From Betaproteobacteria bacterium (lineage in GTDB: Bacteria > Pseudomonadota > Gammaproteobacteria > Burkholderiales > Rhodocyclaceae), in the NCBI GenBank assembly GCA_009782565.1, contig WRIU01000008.1, forward strand, positions 1 through 64,000: a stretch of DNA of 64,000 bases, written 5' to 3'. Below the pieces are notes generated by a model. That model was given only the letters and a program-made list of their open reading frames with translations. It was not told the origin of the DNA and ran no database searches. Each line of letters opens with the position of its first letter. Position 1 is the first letter of the stretch. Positions 36,901 to 52,004 of the stretch are shown here, one piece after another. Made by a program: the position numbers and the translations under genes.

Positions 36901-37518
36901 TTACTCTTCACATTCCGGACTTTTGCGCCCGCCTATTTTTCCTTCGGTTCCAGCCAGCAGACGGCGGATATTGGCGGCATGACGCCAGATAAGGATTGCG
37001 CTGATGGTTAGAATGACAAGCGTGATTGCCGTGCTGCCGGAGACGAAATAGGCAACGATCGGCGCGACGAGCGCCGCCGCGAGTGCGGCGGCAGACGAAT
37101 AACGGCTGACCAGGGCGATCAACAGCCAGACACCGAGGCAGGTAAGCGCAACGCGCAGATCGAGCCCCACTATTACGCCGAGCGCGGTGGCAACTCCTTT
37201 GCCGCCCTTGAAGCGCAGGAAGACGCTGAATACATGGCCGATGAAGGCCGCTAGCCCCGCGAGCGCAGCGGTAGCGGTATCGAAGCCGAGCGCCTGTGCG
37301 GCCCATACCACCAGCCAGCCTTTCATGCAGTCTCCCAGCAGTGTCAGTGCAGCGGCGGCCTTGCTGCCGCTACGTAGCACGTTGGTGGCTCCGGGGTTTC
37401 CGGAACCGTAACTGCGCGGATCGTTAAGCCCGAATACGCGGCTCGAAACAATGGCGAAAGGAATAGAGCCAACGATATAGGCTCCAATGTGCAATAGCGC
37501 GTAGGGGATAAAGGCCAT
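36901..37518 (-). CDS. plsY: Glycerol-3-phosphate acyltransferase PlsY
   Basis: PlsY transfers acyl groups from acyl-phosphate to glycerol-3-phosphate, starting phospholipid synthesis. The 205-residue integral membrane protein has the three PlsY motifs ([30 protein letters not shown]; a C-terminal [18 protein letters not shown]) and about five hydrophobic helices. It is divergent from folB with a 77-base gap, a pairing common in betaproteobacteria. Confidence 0.97.
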   Translation of the reverse strand: MAFIPYALLHIGAYIVGSIPFAIVSSRVFGLNDPRSYGSGNPGATNVLRSGSKAAAALTLLGDCMKGWLVVWAAQALGFDTATAALAGLAAFIGHVFSVFLRFKGGKGVATALGVIVGLDLRVALTCLGVWLLIALVSRYSSAAALAAALVAPIVAYFVSGSTAITLVILTISAILIWRHAANIRRLLAGTEGKIGGRKSPECEE

Positions 37519-37595
37519 TGTTTCTCCGTAGGTTGCGCGCGCTGGGGCGTGGACGGTTAGAATCGTAACAATTTACTGGTTTATTGGTAACTGCA

Positions 37596-37973
37596 ATGAA
37601 TTTCATCTTTATCGAGGGGTTGCGTGTCGATGCTTGGGTCGGGATATATGCCCGTGAACGCGTCGCTGTTCAGACTGTTGAATTTGATCTGAACTTTGGT
37701 ATTCCGGAGGCTGCAACCATTCATGATGATATTACCGGCAGCATTGATTATGCGAAAGTGATTGGTGTCATCCGTGCAGAGCTTGCGGAACGACATTTCA
37801 ATCTGATTGAGACTCTGGGGGAATTTGTCGCCGATCTGTTATGTGCGCGGTTTTCCGTGCCTTGGGTCAAAGTATGGGTCTCAAAGCCAGGGGTGGTGAA
37901 AGAGGCGCGCCGGGTTGGCGCATATATACAACGTGGCGAACAGGACACCATTGCTGCTGTAATGCCCAACTGA
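37596..37973 (+). CDS. folB: Dihydroneopterin aldolase
   Basis: FolB converts dihydroneopterin to the hydroxymethylpterin used by FolK in folate synthesis. The 125-residue protein starts MNFIFIEGLRVDAWVGIYARE and has DYAKVIGVI, LIETLGEFVADL and VKVWVSKPGVV, the standard FolB blocks. The ATG at 37596 was chosen because family sequence begins there. A strong terminator follows it. Confidence 0.95.
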   Translation: MNFIFIEGLRVDAWVGIYARERVAVQTVEFDLNFGIPEAATIHDDITGSIDYAKVIGVIRAELAERHFNLIETLGEFVADLLCARFSVPWVKVWVSKPGVVKEARRVGAYIQRGEQDTIAAVMPN

Positions 37974-38039
37974 TAGCGGGCTGGAGAGGCAGCCATGATA
38001 GGCAGATCAATATACGGACTGAAGGTTGGTATGAGAGAC

Positions 38040-38066
38040 AAAAAACCCGGACGAACCGGGTTTTTT
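38040..38066. terminator. Bidirectional intrinsic terminator
   Basis: AAAAAACCCGG and CCGGGTTTTTT (38040-38050, 38056-38066) flank a 5-base loop, so there is a stem and a U-tract in both directions. It separates folB from the convergent H-NS-like gene. Confidence 0.9.
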
Positions 38067-38130
38067 AATTGTGAAAGCGTACTTCCATGCTACCCCGCTA
38101 TGAATAGCGAGGATTGTACTCGCTACGTAC

Positions 38131-38457
38131 TCAGACAGCGAGTTTATCCAGCGTACCGCCATTGGCGAGGTAATCAATCACCCAGCCCGGTTTGCGTCCG
38201 TGTCCCGTCCAGCCTTGAGCAGGATTGACCGGATTGCGGTATTTGATCGCAGTGCCGGTGCGAGAGACCGTCGGGATTTCGTCTGAGCCGCCCGCGACAG
38301 TAAGCAGTTCGTTGAGGGATAAACCTTGATCAGCAGCCAGTTTTTGCACGCGCTTAATCAGGCGCTGGGTGGCGGAACCGCGCCGACGGATTTCCGCTTC
38401 GATTTGAGCCCGCAAAGTGCGAAGTTCAGGTAGGGGCATGGTTTCGAGGTCGATCAT
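38131..38457 (-). CDS. H-NS family nucleoid protein
   Basis: H-NS-like proteins bind AT-rich DNA and silence foreign genes. The 108-residue protein has an N-terminal oligomerisation helix (LPELRTLRAQIEAEI) and the C-terminal DNA-binding motif YRNPVNPAQGWTGHGRKPGWV. GGAGAG precedes the ATG at 38457. It stands as a single gene. Given its target preference it could silence the AT-rich toxin pair near 52 kb, but that is only inference. Confidence 0.9.
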   Translation of the reverse strand: MIDLETMPLPELRTLRAQIEAEIRRRGSATQRLIKRVQKLAADQGLSLNELLTVAGGSDEIPTVSRTGTAIKYRNPVNPAQGWTGHGRKPGWVIDYLANGGTLDKLAV

Positions 38458-38835
38458 TCTGTGCTCTCCATGAGTTCTAAGATTCATGTTACATGCGGGA
38501 AAACGTCACGGCAATGACGTTACAGACACACAATAAACATCGTGTCCCAAACTACGGACACAATGACACCAACAAAAAGTGGCGCAGGGGGAATATTCTG
38601 CCAGTGTTGATTTGCAAAAGCAAAGCTTTTTTCAAACTTTTTACTATGTAATCCATCGTCTGAGATTATTCAGGCATCTGTAGGCAAAGAAAAGATGTCT
38701 CGTAACATTGGCTTGCGTGTCAAAATTCCCATTCTGTTTTCGTGGTTTTTGTGTTCATAGAGGATGCTCGAACAGACCAATTTGATGTTGGGAGGAAAAA
38801 ACAGGAAATGGAAGCATGCGGTTTTTTGCTTTATA
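38458..38835. other. Intergenic region between xerD and the H-NS-like gene
   Basis: About 380 AT-rich bases without a convincing gene. GTGTCC (38542-38547) and GGACAC (38556-38561) form a palindrome with an 8-base spacer, about 85 bases upstream of the H-NS-like start, a possible regulator site. The xerD transcript should end here but no clean terminator is visible. Confidence 0.4.
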
Positions 38836-39789
38836 TCAATTCTGTTGACTGCGTGGATGATGGTGTTTGTGCAGTTGCTTGAGCCGTTCGCGGGCAATAT
38901 GGGTATAGACTTGAGTGGTCGAAATATCGGCGTGGCCGAGCAGCATTTGTACAACACGCAAATCAGCGCCGTGATTGAGCAGATGAGTCGCGAATGCGTG
39001 GCGCAGGGTGTGGGGGGAAATCAATCGTGTGGCAATACCGGCGGAAATGGCGTGCTGTTTGATGATGGCCCAGAATCTTTGCCGGGTCATTGCGCTTCCC
39101 AGGCGGGAGACAAACAATTCGTCGCAAACGCGCCCGTTCAGCAATTGCGCTCGTGCGATGGAGAGGTAGCGCCGTACCCAGTCGGCGGCGATTTCGCCCA
39201 GCGGCACGAGGCGTTCCTTGCTGCCTTTTCCGAGGACGCGCACGGCGCCATCGAGAGTATCAAGCGCGAAAATCTTGAGCCCGGTCAGTTCCGAGACGCG
39301 CAGCCCGCTGGCGTACATGACTTCGATCATGCAGCGGTCGCGCAGCCCGAGCGCGGTGTTGGTGTCGGGTGCGGCCAGGAGGGCTTCCACTTGGGCTTCA
39401 GAGAGAGTGCGCGGGAATCGGGTCGTGGGCAGGGGCGGGTCGAGTTTCAGCGTCGGGTCTTCGGTGATGCGCCCGTTGAGCAGCAGGTATCGGTAATAGC
39501 GCCGCCAGGCAGCGAGTAGCCGCCGCTGGCTTGCCGGTTTGGCGCGGCGGCTGAATTCGGCGAGCCAGGCGGACAGGTCTTCATGGCTGGCCGCGTCGAT
39601 GTTCCTGCCGCGCGTATCAAGGAGCCAGCGCCCGAAAAGCGTGAGGTCGCTGCGATAGCCCGCCAGGGTGTTGCGCGCCAGCCCGTGTTCGAGCCACATC
39701 GCGTCGCAGAAGGCATCGAGTTCGCCCGCAAGCGCGGCGGGCAATTCAGGCGCGGAGCCGGAGTCAGCCCGTGATGCGCGAGGGGCCAT
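38836..39789 (-). CDS. xerD: Site-specific tyrosine recombinase XerD
   Basis: XerD works with XerC at dif to resolve chromosome dimers under FtsK control. The 317 residues include the SAM-like N-terminal domain (GLARNTLAGYRSDLTLFGRW) and catalytic residues in MYASGLRVSELTGL (Arg), SPHTLRHAFATHLL (His/Arg), LLGHADISTTQVYTH (His, Tyr). It is the last gene of the leuS-lptE-holA-proA-xerD series, four bases after proA. Confidence 0.95.
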   Translation of the reverse strand: MAPRASRADSGSAPELPAALAGELDAFCDAMWLEHGLARNTLAGYRSDLTLFGRWLLDTRGRNIDAASHEDLSAWLAEFSRRAKPASQRRLLAAWRRYYRYLLLNGRITEDPTLKLDPPLPTTRFPRTLSEAQVEALLAAPDTNTALGLRDRCMIEVMYASGLRVSELTGLKIFALDTLDGAVRVLGKGSKERLVPLGEIAADWVRRYLSIARAQLLNGRVCDELFVSRLGSAMTRQRFWAIIKQHAISAGIATRLISPHTLRHAFATHLLNHGADLRVVQMLLGHADISTTQVYTHIARERLKQLHKHHHPRSQQN

Positions 39790-39793
39790 TGCG

Positions 39794-41071
39794 TTAGCGG
39801 CGTATTTCGCCGTTACCGAAGACGATCCATTTCTGGCTGGTCAAGCCTTCGAGGCCGACGGGGCCGCGTGCGTGGATTTTGTCGGTAGAGATGCCGATTT
39901 CCGCGCCCAGGCCGTACTCAAAACCGTCAGAGAAGCGGGTGGAGGCGTTGATTATGACCGAGGAGGAATCCACTTCGCGTAAGAAACGCATGGCATGTGT
40001 ATAGTTTTCGGTGACGATGGCCTCCGTATGCTTGGAACTCCAGGCGTTGATGTGGCAAATGGCCTCGTCAAGCCCAGCGACGAGCTTGACCGCGATGATT
40101 GGGGCCAGATATTCCTCGCTCCAGTCTTCTTCGCGCGCGGTAATGAGCTTTGCGCCGGGAATGTCCGCTTGCCGCAGCAGGGTGAGCGACGCTTCGCAAC
40201 AGCGCATTTCCACGCCTTTGGCGGCCAGCGCAGCAGCGATTTCCGGCAGCGCAGACGCTGCCACCTTGCGCGAAACCAGGAGCGTTTCAGCGGTGTTGCA
40301 GACACCGTAGCGTTGCGTTTTGGCGTTTTCGACGATGGGCACGATCTTCACTGGGTCGGCATCATCGTCGATATATACATGACAGTTGCCATCGAGGTGC
40401 TTGATGACCGGTACGCGCGCTTCAGCCGAGATGCGCGCGATCAGCCCCTTGCCGCCGCGCGGGACGATCACGTCGACGTACTCCGGCATCGTGATGAGCG
40501 CGCCGACCGCCGCCCGGTCGGTCGTATCGACGACCTGCACGGACGTGGTGGGCAGTCCGGCGGCGGCCAGCCCGGCCTGGACGCAGGCGGCGATGGCACG
40601 GTTGGATTCGATGGCTTCGCTGCCTCCGCGCAGAATCGCGGCATTGCCTGATTTCAGGCAGAGCGCGGCGGCGTCTGCGGTCACATTGGGGCGCGATTCA
40701 TAGATGATGCCGATCACGCCGAGCGGTACGCGCATCTTGCCGACCTGGATGCCGGAAGGGCGGCGGCGGACATCGGTGATTTCTCCCACCGGGTCGGGGA
40801 GCGAAGCCACTTGCTCGAGTCCGGCTGCCATGGCTTCAATGCCTTTTTCATTGAGGGTCAAGCGGTCGAGCATGGCCGACTCCAGCCCGGCCTGTCGCGC
40901 CAGGGCAAGGTCTTTGGCGTTGGCGGTGATGAGCGTGTCGCGTTGGCGGCGGATTTCTTCCGCCGTGGCAATGAGCGCCGCGTTCTTGGCCTCGGTGGAG
41001 GCTGCCGCGAGCACGCGCGATGCTTCGCGCGCCTGACGGCCCAAGGTGTGCATGACGTGTTGGATGTCCAT
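39794..41071 (-). CDS. proA: Gamma-glutamyl phosphate reductase
   Basis: ProA reduces gamma-glutamyl phosphate to the semialdehyde in proline synthesis. The 425-residue protein has the aldehyde-dehydrogenase fold with the catalytic cysteine in [13 protein letters not shown] and the NADP-binding segments ([31 protein letters not shown]). The start [18 protein letters not shown] was chosen by family alignment; the longer in-frame extension has no family sequence. Confidence 0.95.
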   Translation of the reverse strand: MDIQHVMHTLGRQAREASRVLAAASTEAKNAALIATAEEIRRQRDTLITANAKDLALARQAGLESAMLDRLTLNEKGIEAMAAGLEQVASLPDPVGEITDVRRRPSGIQVGKMRVPLGVIGIIYESRPNVTADAAALCLKSGNAAILRGGSEAIESNRAIAACVQAGLAAAGLPTTSVQVVDTTDRAAVGALITMPEYVDVIVPRGGKGLIARISAEARVPVIKHLDGNCHVYIDDDADPVKIVPIVENAKTQRYGVCNTAETLLVSRKVAASALPEIAAALAAKGVEMRCCEASLTLLRQADIPGAKLITAREEDWSEEYLAPIIAVKLVAGLDEAICHINAWSSKHTEAIVTENYTHAMRFLREVDSSSVIINASTRFSDGFEYGLGAEIGISTDKIHARGPVGLEGLTSQKWIVFGNGEIRR

Positions 41072-41138
41072 CTGGATGAAATTCCAGGAAAGAAAAACAG
41101 AATTAAAGCACTGAACGCCGAAATCGTGTTTGCCGTCT

Positions 41139-42143
41139 TTAACGACGGCACAGGCGAAGGGCCAGGAGCAGGAATTCGTCCCAGATTTCACCACGAACGA
41201 GCCCCTTGACCATGCGGTCGATGCGGGCGGCGTGGAGCAGGGCGGTTTGCAGGGAGGACCGGGTTAGCCGAGCCAGGGCGGCGCGGATGGTTTGTTGCCG
41301 GGCGGAGTCGAAGATGCGTTCGGCCTTGAGAAGCGCGGGCAGCGGTTGCCCCATGTCGGCTCCGCCACGCAGCAGGGCGAGGGTGCGGATTTCGTTGGCC
41401 AGCGCCCACAGTACCAGCGGCGCGGGCGCGCCTTCGCCGCGCAGTCCATCGAGCAAACGCGCGCAACGGGCCGCGTCGCCCGTGAGTAAGGCCTGCCGCA
41501 GCATGTCGATGTCGTAGCGGGCTACGTTGAGCACTGCCGCTTCGACCTGGGATGCTGTCAATTCGCCTTCGCCGTACAAAAGCCCGAGTTTGAGGATTTC
41601 CTGGTGCGCGGCGAGCAGGTTGCCTTCGACGTGGTTCGCGATGAATTCCAGCGCTCCGGCGGGTACGGATTGGCGTTGCGCGGCCAGACGCGCGGTGATC
41701 CACGCGGGCAAACGCTCGCGTGATGGAGTCTCGAATTCAACGGTTATTCCGGCTTCTGCAATGGACTTGAACCAGGTGGCCTTCTTCGTTTGCCAGTCGA
41801 GTGCGGGCAGGGTAATCAAGGTCACGGTTCCAGAGGGCAGCGCGGCGGCGTAACGCTGGAGCATGTCGCCGCCATCCCGGCCAGGTTTGGCGGTGGGTAT
41901 GCGTAGGTCGATGAGTTTCGAGCCGCCGAAGAGCGACAGGTTGCCAGCGGCCAGCGTCAGCGCGTCCCACCGGAAATTTTTATCCACGACCAGGGTTTCG
42001 CGCTCGTCGATTCCCTGACGGCGGGCGGCAGCGCGTAGTGCGTCCGCCGCTTCCAGAGTTAACAGTTCGTCGCCGTGCAGTACCCACAGAGGGGCAAGGG
42101 GCTTTTCAAGCTCGCGGGCGAGATCGTTGGGGCGCAGGTTCAC
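41139..42143 (-). CDS. holA: DNA polymerase III delta subunit
   Basis: HolA is the clamp-loader wrench that opens the beta ring. The 334-residue protein has the DNA_pol3_delta start ([20 protein letters not shown]) and the AAA-like follow-on ([19 protein letters not shown]) with a helical C-terminal collar domain. Its GTG overlaps the lptE stop by four bases, coupling the two. Confidence 0.92.
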   Translation of the reverse strand: MNLRPNDLARELEKPLAPLWVLHGDELLTLEAADALRAAARRQGIDERETLVVDKNFRWDALTLAAGNLSLFGGSKLIDLRIPTAKPGRDGGDMLQRYAAALPSGTVTLITLPALDWQTKKATWFKSIAEAGITVEFETPSRERLPAWITARLAAQRQSVPAGALEFIANHVEGNLLAAHQEILKLGLLYGEGELTASQVEAAVLNVARYDIDMLRQALLTGDAARCARLLDGLRGEGAPAPLVLWALANEIRTLALLRGGADMGQPLPALLKAERIFDSARQQTIRAALARLTRSSLQTALLHAARIDRMVKGLVRGEIWDEFLLLALRLCRR

Positions 42144-42655
42144 GGACGCTGCCAGGCAGCCAGCCGCCGCATGAGCTGGCGTACGAGGTCGCCTTCCATG
42201 TCATTGTAGAGCAGGGCTTCCTCTTGTTCCTTGCCGAGGACGAGTTCGTCGCTGAAGGTGTATTCGCGCCGCGCGGAAAGCGTAGAGGGCGGGATCAGTT
42301 CTTTGCCGTCGCGCTCAGTGAGGCGAAAGCGGATGGTCTGGATGAGTTCGTATTCGCGCACCTTGCCGGTGGCGGTGAGGCTCAGGATTTCGCGCGAGCG
42401 TTCGTTGGTCAGTATCTGGAGTTTTGTTTCAGCGCGGGAGGCGTCTTCTTCGACCGTGGTCGAGCCGCTCAACGCAATCTGGCGACGCAGGGCGACTCCT
42501 AGCGATGTGTTTTTGCCCGCGCTGACATGAACGGTGGAAAAGGCCAATGCCTGCGGGCCACGCAGGTGGAAGCCGCAACCGGCAAGCGCAATGATGCCGA
42601 AGGCGAGGAAAATGATCTGCGCGTGGTGGGCGAAACGGGAGAATGAAGAAGACAT
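42140..42655 (-). CDS. lptE: LPS-assembly lipoprotein LptE
   Basis: LptE plugs LptD in the outer membrane for LPS insertion. The 171-residue protein has a lipoprotein signal with lipobox IIALAGCGFHLRG, the usual LptE start after the Cys, and a two-layer sandwich body. It lies four bases after leuS, and its last codon overlaps holA. This leuS-lptE-holA order is the standard proteobacterial one. Confidence 0.93.
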   Translation of the reverse strand: MSSSFSRFAHHAQIIFLAFGIIALAGCGFHLRGPQALAFSTVHVSAGKNTSLGVALRRQIALSGSTTVEEDASRAETKLQILTNERSREILSLTATGKVREYELIQTIRFRLTERDGKELIPPSTLSARREYTFSDELVLGKEQEEALLYNDMEGDLVRQLMRRLAAWQRP

Positions 42656-42659
42656 ATTA

Positions 42660-45689
<3,030 letters not shown>

Positions 45690-47927
45690 ATGCCCGATCC
45701 ATTGCTTGCCAGCCTGAACCCGCAACAAACAGAAGCTATTACCTTGCCCGCGCGGCATGCCCTGGTGCTTGCCGGGGCGGGTTCCGGCAAGACGCGCGTA
45801 CTCACCACCCGCATCGCCTGGCTGCTCAGGCAGTCGATGGTGAGCCCGGCGGGCATCCTTGCCGTGACGTTTACCAACAAGGCCGCGCGCGAAATGTTGT
45901 CACGGCTCGAAGCCATGCTGCCGATGAGCCCGCGCGGAATGTGGATCGGCACTTTCCATGGGCTTTGCAACCGCCTGTTGCGGGCGCACTACAAAGATGC
46001 CGGGCTGGATCGCCTGTTCCAGATACTCGATGTTGCCGACCAACTCTCGGCGATCAAGCGGTTGCTGAAAACACTCAACGTCGATGACGAAAAATTTCCG
46101 CCGCGTGCCCTGCAATATTTCATCAATGCACACAAAGAAGCAGGTTTGCGTCCGCATGCGGTTGAGGTTCCGGACGAATACACCCGCCAGCGCGCCGAGC
46201 TATACCAGGAATACGAAGCCCAGTGCCAGCGCGAATCGGTCGTGGATTTTGCCGAACTGCTGTTACGCAGCTTTGAACTGCTCCAGCGTAACGAGCCGAT
46301 CCGACGGCACTACCAGCAGCGTTTCCGCTACATCCTGGTCGACGAGTTCCAGGATACCAACGTTTTGCAATACCGCTGGCTGAAACTGCTGGCTGCCGAT
46401 GGGGAAGAGGGCGGTGCGGCGCTTTTTTGCGTCGGCGATGACGATCAGAGCATCTACCGCTTCCGGGGCGCGGAAATTGGCAACATGCGCGATTTCGAGC
46501 GGGAATTCCAGGTGCAGGACATCATCCGTCTGGAACAGAACTACCGCTCGCACGGCAACATCCTGGATGCGGCCAACGCCATCATCCGCAACAACGCCAA
46601 CCGCCTGGGCAAGAACCTCTGGACGGAGCGGGGCGGAGGCGAGCCGATCCGGGTCTTCGAGGCATTCAGCGACACGGATGAAGCGCGCTGGATTGTCGAA
46701 GAAATTCAGGCGCTACTGTGCGACGGCGCGGCGCGAAGCGACATCGCCGTGCTGTATCGTGCCAATGCCCAATCGCGCGTACTTGAACACCAGCTTTTTT
46801 CAGCCGGTGTGCCGTATCGCGTGTACGGAGGGCTGCGATTTTTCGAGCGCCAGGAAATCAAGCATGCACTCGCCTACCTGCGCTTGCTCGCCAATCCCGG
46901 AGACGATACCGCCTTCATGCGTGTGGTGAATTTTCCCACGCGCGGCATTGGCGCGCGCACACAGGAAATGCTTCAGGACGCGGCCCGACAGCGGAACGGC
47001 AGCCTGTACGCCACGGTGCCCCACCTGTCCGGAAAAAGCGCCGCCTCGCTCGCCCGTTTTGTGACTTTGATCGAAACAATGCGCTGCGAGACGCAAGCCC
47101 TGCCGCTGCCTGAACAGGTGGAGCATGTCGTTGAGCGTAGCGGCCTGCGCGCGCACTACCAGGCAGAGAGGGAAGGCCAGGACAGGCTGGAAAACCTCGA
47201 CGAACTTGTTCGCGCTGCGGAAAGTTTCCACATCGAGACCCGCGCGGCTCCTGAAGCCTTGGCGCAAGCACACGCGCTGCTGGCGGATTTTCTCAGCCAC
47301 GCCTCGCTCGAAGCCGGAGACCATCAGGCGGGCGCGCAGGAAGAAGCAGTACAACTGATGACTGTGCACGCGGCCAAGGGGCTGGAATTCGACATCGTTT
47401 TCCTGTGCGGGCTGGAAGAGGAAGTTTTTCCGCACATCAACAGCCTCTCCGAGTCCGTCGCCGGGTTGGAAGAAGAACGGCGGCTGATGTACGTAGCGGT
47501 GACACGCGCCCGCGAACGCCTGTACCTGTCTCATGCCCAGAGCCGCTTGCTGCGCGGGCAGACGCATTACCACCTGCGGTCGAGGTTTCTTGATGAAATA
47601 CCATCGGGACTGCTCAAGCCACTCACGCAGCTTGCCCAGAAATCGCGTTTTAGCGGCAGTGGATACGGCGGCGATGGATGGCGAGGTGAAAAAACCCATT
47701 CCCGCGCGTCAACTTCCATTTCGCCGACAGACACGTTCCAGTCGCGCGAACTCCCCGGCGGTTTTCGTATCGGCCAGAATGTGCGCCATCCCACATTCGG
47801 TTACGGCGTGATCATTGACGCCGAGGGCGACGCCACAGTGCGCGTCAACTTCGGCGACGCGGGCGTCAAATGGCTGATGCTGTCGATAGCGAAGCTGGAA
47901 GCGGTGATGCCTGAGTCTAAGGATTGA
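45690..47927 (+). CDS. uvrD: UvrD/PcrA-type DNA helicase II
   Basis: UvrD unwinds DNA in nucleotide-excision and mismatch repair. The 745-residue protein has Walker A VLAGAGSGKTRVL, motif II LVDEFQDTN, motif III VGDDDQSIYRFRGA and motif V/VI TVHAAKGLEFDIVFLCG and YVAVTRARERLYLSHA. The C-terminal IGQNVRHPTFGYGVIIDAEG segment distinguishes UvrD/PcrA from Rep. GAGGAA precedes the ATG at 45690. A hairpin ends the gene against convergent tyrB. Confidence 0.95.
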   Translation: MPDPLLASLNPQQTEAITLPARHALVLAGAGSGKTRVLTTRIAWLLRQSMVSPAGILAVTFTNKAAREMLSRLEAMLPMSPRGMWIGTFHGLCNRLLRAHYKDAGLDRLFQILDVADQLSAIKRLLKTLNVDDEKFPPRALQYFINAHKEAGLRPHAVEVPDEYTRQRAELYQEYEAQCQRESVVDFAELLLRSFELLQRNEPIRRHYQQRFRYILVDEFQDTNVLQYRWLKLLAADGEEGGAALFCVGDDDQSIYRFRGAEIGNMRDFEREFQVQDIIRLEQNYRSHGNILDAANAIIRNNANRLGKNLWTERGGGEPIRVFEAFSDTDEARWIVEEIQALLCDGAARSDIAVLYRANAQSRVLEHQLFSAGVPYRVYGGLRFFERQEIKHALAYLRLLANPGDDTAFMRVVNFPTRGIGARTQEMLQDAARQRNGSLYATVPHLSGKSAASLARFVTLIETMRCETQALPLPEQVEHVVERSGLRAHYQAEREGQDRLENLDELVRAAESFHIETRAAPEALAQAHALLADFLSHASLEAGDHQAGAQEEAVQLMTVHAAKGLEFDIVFLCGLEEEVFPHINSLSESVAGLEEERRLMYVAVTRARERLYLSHAQSRLLRGQTHYHLRSRFLDEIPSGLLKPLTQLAQKSRFSGSGYGGDGWRGEKTHSRASTSISPTDTFQSRELPGGFRIGQNVRHPTFGYGVIIDAEGDATVRVNFGDAGVKWLMLSIAKLEAVMPESKD

Positions 47928-47952
47928 TTATATTCATGTAGCGTAGCGTGTA

Positions 47953-47978
47953 CCCCTTTCCCGCAAACAGGAAAGGGG
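47953..47978. terminator. Hairpin between convergent uvrD and aminotransferase genes
   Basis: A perfect 9-bp stem CCCCTTTCC/GGAAAGGGG with an 8-base loop. There is no T-run, but the position between convergent genes suggests a role in transcription end or mRNA protection. Confidence 0.5.
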
Positions 47979-48000
47979 CACAAGTCAAGCGCCTACAGCC

Positions 48001-49203
48001 TCACAGTACCGCCGCAATCGCCTTCGCCACCACGGGCAGGTTCTTGCCGTTCAGGGCTGCCACATTGATGCGCCCGGAAGAAACGGCGTAGATGCCGAAC
48101 CCGGTCTGAAGCTGTTCAACCTGTTCCTTCGTCAATCCTGTGAAGGAGAACATGCCGCGCTGCTTGGCGATGAAGGAGAAGTCCTTCGCCACGCCTTCCG
48201 CCTTAAGTGCGTCTGCGAGGCCTGAACGCATGTCGCGGATGCGGTTCCTCATTCCCGCAAGTTCTTCTTCCCAGAGCGCCCTCAATTCCGGGCTGCCGAG
48301 GACGGCGGCCACGACCGCGCCGCCGTGCGTGGGCGGGTTGGAATAGTTGGTGCGGATGATGCGCTTGACCTGAGAACCAACCCGCCCAGCTTCTTCCTTG
48401 CTGGAGGTGATGATGGATAGCGCCCCCACCCGTTCGCCGTACAGGGAAAAATTCTTGGAAAACGAGGAAGAAACGAAGAATTGCGCCCCGGCTTCCGTGA
48501 AGGCACGCACGGCGGCGGTGTCTTCCTCGATGCCGTCGGCAAAGCCTTGGTAGGCCATGTCGAGGAAAGGCACGAGGTTCTTTTCCTTGCAGATTGCGGC
48601 GACTTCCTGCCACTGGCTGCCGATGAGGTCGGCTCCGGTCGGGTTATGGCAGCAAGCATGCAGCAGCACGATGGATTGCGGGGGCAGGGTGTTCAATTTC
48701 TGCTTCATGGCCGCGAAATCGACGCCGCGCGTGGCTGGGTCATAGTAGGGATAGGTCTCCACCGGGAAACCGGCTGCCTCGAACAGCGCGCGATGGTTTT
48801 CCCAGGAAGGGTCGCTGATATAGAGCGTGGTTTGCGGCAGGAGTTTTTTCAGGTAATCCGCGCCGACCTTCAGCGCGCCCGTACCGCCGAGCGCCTGGAC
48901 GGTGAAGACGGAACCATCGCCCGCCCGCGCGGAACCCTTGCCGAAAAGCAGGTCGCGCACAGCCTGGTTGTAGGCGGCGTTCCCGTCGATGGGCTGATAG
49001 CCGCGCGCGGGCAGCGCCTTCATGCGGGCTTCCTCGGCAGCCTTCACGGCAGCCAGCAGCGGCAGCTTGCCGTTGCCGTCGTAATACACGCCGACGCCGA
49101 GATTGACCTTTTCAGTGCGCGTATCGGCATTGAAGGCTTCGGTCAGGCCGAGGATGGGATCACGGGGGGCCATTTCGACGGCGGCAAAAAGCGAGGCGGA
49201 CAT
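48001..49203 (-). CDS. tyrB: Aromatic/aspartate aminotransferase
   Basis: A class-I PLP-dependent aminotransferase exchanging amino groups between glutamate and aspartate or aromatic keto acids. The 400 residues include VNLGVGVYYDGNGKLP, the PLP-binding HNPTGADLIGSQW and FLDMAYQGFADG, and the Schiff-base lysine in SSSFSKNFSLYGERVG. GGAGA lies upstream of this ATG; the longer frame lacks family sequence. Whether it is best called TyrB or AspC cannot be decided by eye. Confidence 0.9.
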   Translation of the reverse strand: MSASLFAAVEMAPRDPILGLTEAFNADTRTEKVNLGVGVYYDGNGKLPLLAAVKAAEEARMKALPARGYQPIDGNAAYNQAVRDLLFGKGSARAGDGSVFTVQALGGTGALKVGADYLKKLLPQTTLYISDPSWENHRALFEAAGFPVETYPYYDPATRGVDFAAMKQKLNTLPPQSIVLLHACCHNPTGADLIGSQWQEVAAICKEKNLVPFLDMAYQGFADGIEEDTAAVRAFTEAGAQFFVSSSFSKNFSLYGERVGALSIITSSKEEAGRVGSQVKRIIRTNYSNPPTHGGAVVAAVLGSPELRALWEEELAGMRNRIRDMRSGLADALKAEGVAKDFSFIAKQRGMFSFTGLTKEQVEQLQTGFGIYAVSSGRINVAALNGKNLPVVAKAIAAVL

Positions 49204-49371
49204 GTCTTCTCCAGTGTTTAGTGATAAGTGTTGGGGGATGCGCCGGGATCGGGAATAATGCCAGTTTGTCCCGCCGGTTGCGGCTTCTTCATGGCGAAGA
49301 GCCAAAAACCATAAGATTCTAGCACCTGGCATGACGGCTTGGTGTGTATTCCTGTTTTGCCTGTCCTACCC

Positions 49372-51453
<2,082 letters not shown>

Positions 51454-51479
51454 AACGACGATGGCAAAAATTATGAGAA

Positions 51480-51986
51480 TTATCTGTCAAAAAGCTTTGG
51501 TGCGGACTTAATAAAACCAACTATACTTTCATCCCCAGAATTTTCTGTAAAAACTATTATAATTTTATTTGCGATCACCGTTTTTGAAAAATAAGTTAAC
51601 AGTTTTGTTCTGAAACAATTTCCTTTACAAAAACCTTTGATAGCGTTTGCATTACAAAGAGCTACTTCATTGTTGCGGTAGGAAAAAACCCACACTCCTA
51701 CATGAGACAAGTATTGAGCTTTTTCATGCTTTGATGATTCAAAATGAAAGTCTACCCCCGCAACTTCTGTAGCAGAAGCCACAATATCGTAGCCAAGACG
51801 TTTTTGGGCAATCTCCTTAATAAATGCTACATCAACAGGAGTTTCCTGCTTCAGTCTTATGTCTTCACCATTCAGGAATTGTTCAACAATCGCGTTGCGA
51901 ACAATTTCGCGCGGTTCCACATCAGGCGATGCCAAAAGATCCCCACAAAATAATCCCAGAAAGAAAATAAGCAGTCCCGCTTTCAT
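51480..51986 (-). CDS. Exported protein, candidate immunity partner
   Basis: The 168-residue protein has a clear Sec signal peptide (MKAGLLIFFLGLFCGDLLAS) and a mature part with three cysteines in NEVALCNANAIKGFCKGNCF that probably form a disulfide-stabilised fold. I do not recognise the family. It is 18 bases downstream of the L,D-transpeptidase-like gene on the same strand. Both are much more AT-rich than flanking uvrB and folK, indicating joint acquisition. A periplasmic immunity role against that protein is the simplest inference. Confidence 0.5.
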   Translation of the reverse strand: MKAGLLIFFLGLFCGDLLASPDVEPREIVRNAIVEQFLNGEDIRLKQETPVDVAFIKEIAQKRLGYDIVASATEVAGVDFHFESSKHEKAQYLSHVGVWVFSYRNNEVALCNANAIKGFCKGNCFRTKLLTYFSKTVIANKIIIVFTENSGDESIVGFIKSAPKLFDR

Positions 51987-52004
51987 GGCATTGATCCTTC
52001 AGTT

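Noticed and set aside
38764-39519. 251-codon plus-strand frame over xerD
   Set aside because: It overlaps xerD antisense for most of its length and has no family sequence.
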